Shown piece after piece: positions 59,036 through 64,000 of a stretch of 64,000 nt of DNA. The stretch lies in the NCBI GenBank assembly GCA_030427585.1, contig JAUIBW010000013.1:62001-126000 (forward strand), given 5' to 3'. Made by a program: the position numbers and the translations under genes. The first letter of the stretch is position 1; every line of letters begins with the position of its first letter. This DNA comes from Bacteroidia bacterium. Its GTDB lineage: Bacteria; Bacteroidota; Bacteroidia; Flavobacteriales; Flavobacteriaceae. The notes under the pieces are model-generated. The model did no database searches. It saw nothing but the letters and a program-made list of their open reading frames with translations, and was not told where the DNA came from.

Positions 59036-61501
59036 CTATTTTTTTAATAGTTTATGAAATACATCTGCCAATCGTATTTCTATAAATTTGATAACATCTC
59101 TTTCTGGGCTATCATTTTGATACATAGAGAACACTTTTGATACATTTCTCCGTTTTAGTACTCTAATATCTCCTTCTGGATATTCTATATCTTCTGGCTT
59201 CAAATTCCACTTTAATAACGATGTCAAAAGTTTGGTATGGGATTCATATCGCTTTTCTAATACTTTCTGCCTGTCTAAATCTTCCTGGCTTTTTTCTTCA
59301 GCACTATTAATTCTAGCGCTTAGCACCGTAAACTCATCCTGTATTTGTCGATCAATATCCTGTGCTTCGCGAACCAGTTTTAAGTAAGATTCATATATCT
59401 TTTCATTATAAAACGCAGCAAAATCAAAATAAAGATTCATAGCCTTCAGGTAACTGATAGCCACCTCTTTGTAAACTCTTTTATCTTTTTGCTCTGTTTC
59501 TACAAGCTGTGCTCCCAGATCACTTAATCTTCCTCGTTTATCTTTGATAAGATGGGCAAAGCCTTCTTTCTCTGGTAAGGCTAATAACTCTGGCGTGATA
59601 TCTATTGGGAGCCCCTCATAACGATATTTCCTATAGTGAATCTTGATAGAATCATTCGTTTCTTTTGGCTTTTCAGCTTTCTTTGGTCTCTTATTAAAAT
59701 TAATTTTAGGCTTCTTTATTCCAAATGCATAATTATAACCAAAGGTGGCTGTAAACTCACTTAAACTTCCTGTACTACCTCCATTCCTAAACAACTGTAC
59801 TGCATTAAGATTAAAATTATGCCTCTCTTTTAAGGTATATGTCACAGCTCCTCGCAGATTGGTAACATGTGTTGTAGATGTAGCATTACTAGAACTATTA
59901 TATCCTGCTGATAGTCGAGTGTTTAAGGTTTTTTCAAAATATTGTTTACCAATGCTCATCGTAGGCCCCCAGGTTGTTGCTTCTTCTCTTCCAATAGTAT
60001 TATAGGTACCATTAATTGATGTACTAATATTAAGATTCCTTTCTGAAAAATCTATTGTATGACCCAAATTCATATTATGAAAAGTAGATGCATCGCCTAG
60101 TCTTACTACTCCTCCCTGTTCATTCGAAACATCATTTAATGCATAATTCATTGTAAGATTCTGGCGGGATGTTTTTTTACTAGAGAGCACATAATTAATC
60201 GTTAATGTAGCGGTCTGGGATAGTTGTTTATAATCCAGATCCTCGATCTGTTCATCTAATAGATCGGCATCATTAATCTCATCAAACTGATTAGGTTTAA
60301 TATTGGTAAATGTACTAAAGTTAGAATACATACCAGAAATATTCAAGCGATCTGATACAGAAATAGTTGCATTTAATGAACCCACCGTGCGATTCGTATT
60401 ATTAGCTTTCAAATTATCCAGATCATCTCTTTGATATCCTATATTAAAAGCTAAGCTTAATTTATCTTTAAAAAAAGTATTAGAAGCATCTAAAGTGATG
60501 TTTTCAAAATCATTATTAAAATAATATGCTCCAAGAGTTTCGTATCCCGGGTCAATACGTTCGTATCCCAAACCAAGGTTTACTCGTCCTATACCATAGC
60601 CCAAACGGGTTTTTATTGCATGATAATATGCTGTAGAAGCCCGATTATTAAAAAAAGTAGCGATCGGAGAGTTATCTGTATAATCAACCTCATTAGCTCT
60701 GGTATCTTTGGTTATTGCTGTAGCTGCATATTCGGCCTGAAGACTAAAACTTTTACCTAATTTAACCTCACCCTCTAAACTTACTACCAGATTTTCCTGA
60801 GGTAATACACCTTTGGTTTCGGGAATAGAATCAATAGAATTTTGATCATCTTTGGCATAAAACCCTATAACACCTATTTTATATCGTTCCTTTTCAAAAC
60901 TTGTTTTTAATCCATATCCCATACGGGTATATGAAGGAATAGTTCTTGCATCTGCATTATCCTCTACTGCTTTTAGTAAACGGCCGCTCATAGCACTGAT
61001 TTTAAAGGGGCCAGGAGGAGTAAGATCAATACCTCCACCTGTAAACTGATGACCACTTAAGGTATACGGAGAAAACATCATACTTATATTACCAATATGA
61101 CCGGTAATCCATTTGTATTTGGGATGTAAACTAATACGGTTAAAATCAAAAGGCAATTGATAGCCTAAATTATCCCCCTGATTCGAAAAACTATATGAGA
61201 TCGGAATAGAAAAACTATACATATTAATGTTAAGCGCTCCTTGCAAAAAATATGTGAAGGGTTCTCTGTTATTATTTTGGTTCGAACTATAGTACACTCC
61301 ACTAGCAGAAACCTGACCACTAACTTTTAATGGCTTACTTTGGGTAATTGTTTCGTAATCCAGTGTTTGTGCATAACACCATAATGGAAACATTAAAAAA
61401 ACCAATACCCACCATATATGCTTTCTATAACTAAAATTATGTAAACCCAATCTCAACTTATCCTCTCTCATAATCTTCTCATAATCAAAAAAGTTTAACA
61501 T
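59036..61501 (-). CDS. Outer-membrane beta-barrel protein with C-terminal helical domain
   Basis: The 821-residue protein begins with a basic segment and a signal-like hydrophobic run ending in AQ (about residues 30-45). An internal ATG at 61471 (residue 11) is an alternative start. Residues about 55-620 alternate hydrophobic and polar residues with frequent Asn, Tyr and Thr, like an outer-membrane beta-barrel. The last 200 residues (LSDLGAQLVETEQKDKRVYKE, EKSQEDLDRQKVLEKRYESHTKLL) are charged and helical, possibly a coiled coil. No family recognised. Its neighbours are also secreted proteins. Confidence 0.7.
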   Translation of the reverse strand: MLNFFDYEKIMREDKLRLGLHNFSYRKHIWWVLVFLMFPLWCYAQTLDYETITQSKPLKVSGQVSASGVYYSSNQNNNREPFTYFLQGALNINMYSFSIPISYSFSNQGDNLGYQLPFDFNRISLHPKYKWITGHIGNISMMFSPYTLSGHQFTGGGIDLTPPGPFKISAMSGRLLKAVEDNADARTIPSYTRMGYGLKTSFEKERYKIGVIGFYAKDDQNSIDSIPETKGVLPQENLVVSLEGEVKLGKSFSLQAEYAATAITKDTRANEVDYTDNSPIATFFNNRASTAYYHAIKTRLGYGIGRVNLGLGYERIDPGYETLGAYYFNNDFENITLDASNTFFKDKLSLAFNIGYQRDDLDNLKANNTNRTVGSLNATISVSDRLNISGMYSNFSTFTNIKPNQFDEINDADLLDEQIEDLDYKQLSQTATLTINYVLSSKKTSRQNLTMNYALNDVSNEQGGVVRLGDASTFHNMNLGHTIDFSERNLNISTSINGTYNTIGREEATTWGPTMSIGKQYFEKTLNTRLSAGYNSSSNATSTTHVTNLRGAVTYTLKERHNFNLNAVQLFRNGGSTGSLSEFTATFGYNYAFGIKKPKINFNKRPKKAEKPKETNDSIKIHYRKYRYEGLPIDITPELLALPEKEGFAHLIKDKRGRLSDLGAQLVETEQKDKRVYKEVAISYLKAMNLYFDFAAFYNEKIYESYLKLVREAQDIDRQIQDEFTVLSARINSAEEKSQEDLDRQKVLEKRYESHTKLLTSLLKWNLKPEDIEYPEGDIRVLKRRNVSKVFSMYQNDSPERDVIKFIEIRLADVFHKLLKK

Positions 61502-61577
61502 AAGACGTTAACAGAGAGTAACCCAGCTAAAAAAATGCATTCTATTTTGTTTTCCAAAGAAATTGTTTTGTATACCA

Positions 61578-62555
61578 TTACCAAATTTCTAATTTTATGG
61601 ATTCACAATCCATAGCATTAATATCCAAATTAGAAAAATGTCTATTGGCAACATTCTGTATTTCTTTTAAGTAATTTTCATCATATATTCTTGATTTCAT
61701 ATACTTCATTTTAATATTTTCTATTTCTTTATACATTTCCTTATTTTTCAATAGTAAAGAAAGTCCTGTAATAGCTGTTTCTGCCATATAACTATATCTC
61801 TCTCCATGAGAATCATATGCTTTATCAGTACTCATGCAAAACTTATAATAATGTTGTAAAGACTCTTTGCTACAGATATATGCCAGGCTTTCTAATCTAT
61901 TTCTGAAGCTATTAAAATTCAAATTTTCTGAATATGATTTTTTTTTGATCATCTCTATATGATAAGGTTCAATAGTATAATGAGCCAGAGCTAGTTGAGT
62001 TTCATACCTGTAATAATAGGCTGTATCGGTTGCCAATGTTTTTAAATATGGTATAAAACGTTTATCTTTTAAATATCCCGCCAGTAGTACAACATCTCTA
62101 GGAGCTTTTTGATTTGTGATAAGCTTTCTATATCCCGATGATCTTTTTTCAAGCATTTGTTCCCATATTTTATCTATAGGGATACTATCTCGTTTTGCAA
62201 TTCTTTTTGCTTTTTTATAAAAACTATTTCTAGGATTTAGGGTATCTAATTCATAAGCTAATTTTATGGTTAGATGTGACTGAATTTCTTCTTCTGTCCA
62301 GGTATTTTTAAGTAATTCTAATATTCTTAATTTTGCTTTTTCTGTAAAGTAATTGTATTGATAAGGCTTGGGAATTCGTATGTACTTATCCTTTTCATAA
62401 AAATCATAAAAGTGAATATGTTGTAGGTTATATTCTATTACCTCCTGTACTTTTTTTATAGATGGATTCTTTTGTTTGACTAAAGAAAATCTATCAATTT
62501 GAGCTGTACACACACTATGCACACATAAAAACAGTAGTACTTTTATTTTTATCAT
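61578..62555 (-). CDS. Secreted helical-repeat (HEAT/TPR-like) hypothetical protein
   Basis: From ATG 62555 the protein has 325 residues and a signal peptide (MIKIKVLLFLCVHSVCTAQ). A GTG at 62612 would add 19 residues upstream and disrupt the signal. After it, repeated helix pairs (APRDVVLLAGYLKDKRFIPYLKTL; YYRYETQLALAHYTIEPYHIEMIKKK; SMAETAITGLSLL) resemble HEAT-like repeats. It follows the metzincin gene by 66 bp on the same strand, which suggests they work together, for example as inhibitor or partner. Function unknown. Confidence 0.65.
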   Translation of the reverse strand: MIKIKVLLFLCVHSVCTAQIDRFSLVKQKNPSIKKVQEVIEYNLQHIHFYDFYEKDKYIRIPKPYQYNYFTEKAKLRILELLKNTWTEEEIQSHLTIKLAYELDTLNPRNSFYKKAKRIAKRDSIPIDKIWEQMLEKRSSGYRKLITNQKAPRDVVLLAGYLKDKRFIPYLKTLATDTAYYYRYETQLALAHYTIEPYHIEMIKKKSYSENLNFNSFRNRLESLAYICSKESLQHYYKFCMSTDKAYDSHGERYSYMAETAITGLSLLLKNKEMYKEIENIKMKYMKSRIYDENYLKEIQNVANRHFSNLDINAMDCESIKLEIW

Positions 62556-62621
62556 ATATCTTATAAAATCTATTAAGAGTATTCTTAAACATGTACTATT
62601 ATTTTTGGCCACATATAATTT

Positions 62622-64000
62622 TTATTCTTCTATATTTAAGTTTCTCACTTCTCGTCTTTGGTAGTCAAAAAACATATTTCTAGAATCCTTATGTGCTTCA
62701 TTTACATCCAAATAATCCATGTAATTATATGGAGCTTTTCCTTTTTCTATACTTCTGTTTTTATTTATAATTACTTCCTGACAATTCTGGTCTTTTTCAT
62801 CACAAAAAATATGAGGTAAACCCAATTGATGTCCCTGTTCATGGATAACATGCTTTAGAGTATACCCTTTATACATCAGAGTTATTTTTGGTCCTGAAAA
62901 ATTAATCCCGTTACTCGTTTTTGTAATCTCAAGACCATTTCCTAAATCAATCTTCTCTTTTATTATTGGTTCAGTATTCGTTATAAATAAAACAGAATAC
63001 TCTTGAAACCCCATTACAATCCCTTTATACCATCCATACGCTCTGGCGATATATTTAAGATCACTTTTTATTTTAATTTTGAGCTCTTCTTTATTTTCTC
63101 TCTCACCAAAAACCTCTATATATTTTTGTTCTAATTTTTTAACAGATATCGTCTCATTTTCACCTACATCAAACCATTTTACAAATAATTGATTATGCCC
63201 TCGTTCATTTAACTCCAAAAAAATATTTTCAACAGAAATGTTATTTTCTATTTCATTGTTCTCATCTGATATAAAAACAACTTTCAATTTTTCTTTTCTC
63301 ATGGGTTTGCACACTATTTTAAGTTTACCTATAAGTTCTTCACTGTGATCATAGATATTTATATATTCATCTTTATTTAAAATTTCTTTTACCGTAATAT
63401 CTATTACAGCATTACTTGTAATTTCTTGACTATCGTCACCGCCTATTTTTATTTTTGAAGGATTTGTTGATTTCAGTTTCACCCGAAAATTAGGATCTTT
63501 TATATTGACTTTAGATAGATTGACCTTAAGGCTAACAGTCTGATCTTTTTTGACACCCAGTACAGGAACATAATATTCTCTGTCTCCTAAAGCATAGTTT
63601 TCATGAAAAATTTCTTTTCCTATTTCTGTATAATCTCCTGCTTGTTGAAGCACTTTTTCACTGGCATCATCAAATAGAAACTCTCCTTTAAAATCATCTT
63701 TATTCGTCGCTAGCTGGAAAATAGCTATCGGTTTTTCATAAATTGTTATTCTAAACTGAAATTCATTTTCTGAGTTTTTTCTATCCCTAATTACTATTTT
63801 CATCTTTCTCTTTAATTCTTTCCGATCAAAAGAAACTATTTTCCCTTCTCCTATTTCTTTTTTATCTATAAACCAAACCGGATCAGAGAAAGAAGCAGCA
63901 TCTTCAATAGCGTCTATAGAAAGTTGCATGGGTTCTCGTTGTCGTACTGAAAAAACTGTCTCATTAAATTTGTATTTTTTAGCACTCTTCGGATCACCAT
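62622..64000 (-). CDS. Metzincin-type zinc metalloprotease domain protein, N-terminus beyond the window
   Basis: The reading frame is open to the window edge, and the ATG at 63929 is internal: upstream codons continue (GDPKSAKKYKFNETVFSVRQ). The first 250 visible residues are beta-rich, Ig-like or binding modules. The protease motif HEQGHQLGLPH is at 62843-62811, and the Met-turn NYMDY lies 36 residues further. These fit the metzincin clan, closest in style to the M43 (pappalysin/cytophagalysin) pattern ending in MF. No signal peptide is visible in the window, so export cannot be judged. No type IX tail is present. Confidence 0.78.
   Translation of the reverse strand, partial: GDPKSAKKYKFNETVFSVRQREPMQLSIDAIEDAASFSDPVWFIDKKEIGEGKIVSFDRKELKRKMKIVIRDRKNSENEFQFRITIYEKPIAIFQLATNKDDFKGEFLFDDASEKVLQQAGDYTEIGKEIFHENYALGDREYYVPVLGVKKDQTVSLKVNLSKVNIKDPNFRVKLKSTNPSKIKIGGDDSQEITSNAVIDITVKEILNKDEYINIYDHSEELIGKLKIVCKPMRKEKLKVVFISDENNEIENNISVENIFLELNERGHNQLFVKWFDVGENETISVKKLEQKYIEVFGERENKEELKIKIKSDLKYIARAYGWYKGIVMGFQEYSVLFITNTEPIIKEKIDLGNGLEITKTSNGINFSGPKITLMYKGYTLKHVIHEQGHQLGLPHIFCDEKDQNCQEVIINKNRSIEKGKAPYNYMDYLDVNEAHKDSRNMFFDYQRREVRNLNIEE

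Noticed and set aside
63929..63929. ATG at 63929 as the start of the metzincin protein
   Set aside because: The frame stays open without a stop to the window edge, so the ATG is most likely internal.

Overview
The window reads as chromosomal DNA of a marine-type member of the Flavobacteriaceae (Bacteroidota), most like Aquimarina. The evidence is high A+T, promoters of the Bacteroidota form TAnnTTTG, few Shine-Dalgarno sequences, several TTG starts, and family-typical genes (DUF4290, DUF2911, DUF1835, fused E1 alpha/beta dehydrogenase, YqgE, flavobacterial MurA and HU). There is no rRNA, CRISPR array, insertion sequence or prophage.

Region by region. 1-2,820 is the end of a surface polysaccharide locus (flippase, UDP-HexNAc dehydrogenase, epimerase). 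3,039-5,889 holds an Asp/Asn hydroxylase-like oxygenase and a fused branched-chain 2-oxoacid dehydrogenase E1. 6,147-9,272 is a tight operon: isopenicillin N synthase-like oxygenase, SUI1/eIF1-like factor, DUF1835 protein, nucleoside phosphorylase. 9,363-13,924 holds two small membrane proteins, a solute-binding-fold protein, ung and a MutS2 lacking the Smr nuclease domain. 13,932-20,750 combines two sodium:solute symporters, a secreted PIG-L deacetylase, a 36-residue membrane peptide and a Gfo/Idh oxidoreductase, plausibly for amino-sugar or sugar use. 21,003-25,377 is mixed, including an XRE regulator with a membrane partner, DUF2911 and an aquaporin. 25,462-27,974 is a photolyase operon with an SRPBCC protein and an SDR lacking the catalytic Tyr. 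28,558-29,965 is a SatD/DUF3307 pair behind 28-bp tandem repeats.

30,019-38,904 is a complete histidine utilisation cluster: a divergent LysR regulator, then hutH, hutI, hutU, hutD, hutG and hutF. It converts histidine to glutamate plus formate and ammonia through N-formylglutamate. 39,503-46,903 holds an HPP membrane protein, a 32-residue minus-strand ORF with its own terminator, a cold-shock protein, a hybrid-free histidine kinase, MurA with Asp in place of the fosfomycin-target Cys, DUF4290 and DUF493. 46,976-51,372 is a molybdenum hydroxylase operon (2Fe-2S subunit, molybdopterin subunit, XdhC, MocA-like). 51,855-55,728 holds an AAA NTPase, RecQ, Fmt and HU. 55,862-57,995 holds YqgE, a class IV aminotransferase, a START-like protein and tRNA-Met(CAT). 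The last part, 58,056-64,000, is less familiar: a membrane protein, an AraC remnant, a large outer-membrane barrel protein, a secreted helical-repeat protein and a metzincin-type protease that runs off the window edge.

Most of the window is ordinary core metabolism. The parts most worth following are the metzincin and its neighbour, the SatD repeat array, the tyrosine-less SDR with its operator-like dyad, the XRE/membrane pair with two dyads, and three small ORFs with supporting signals.
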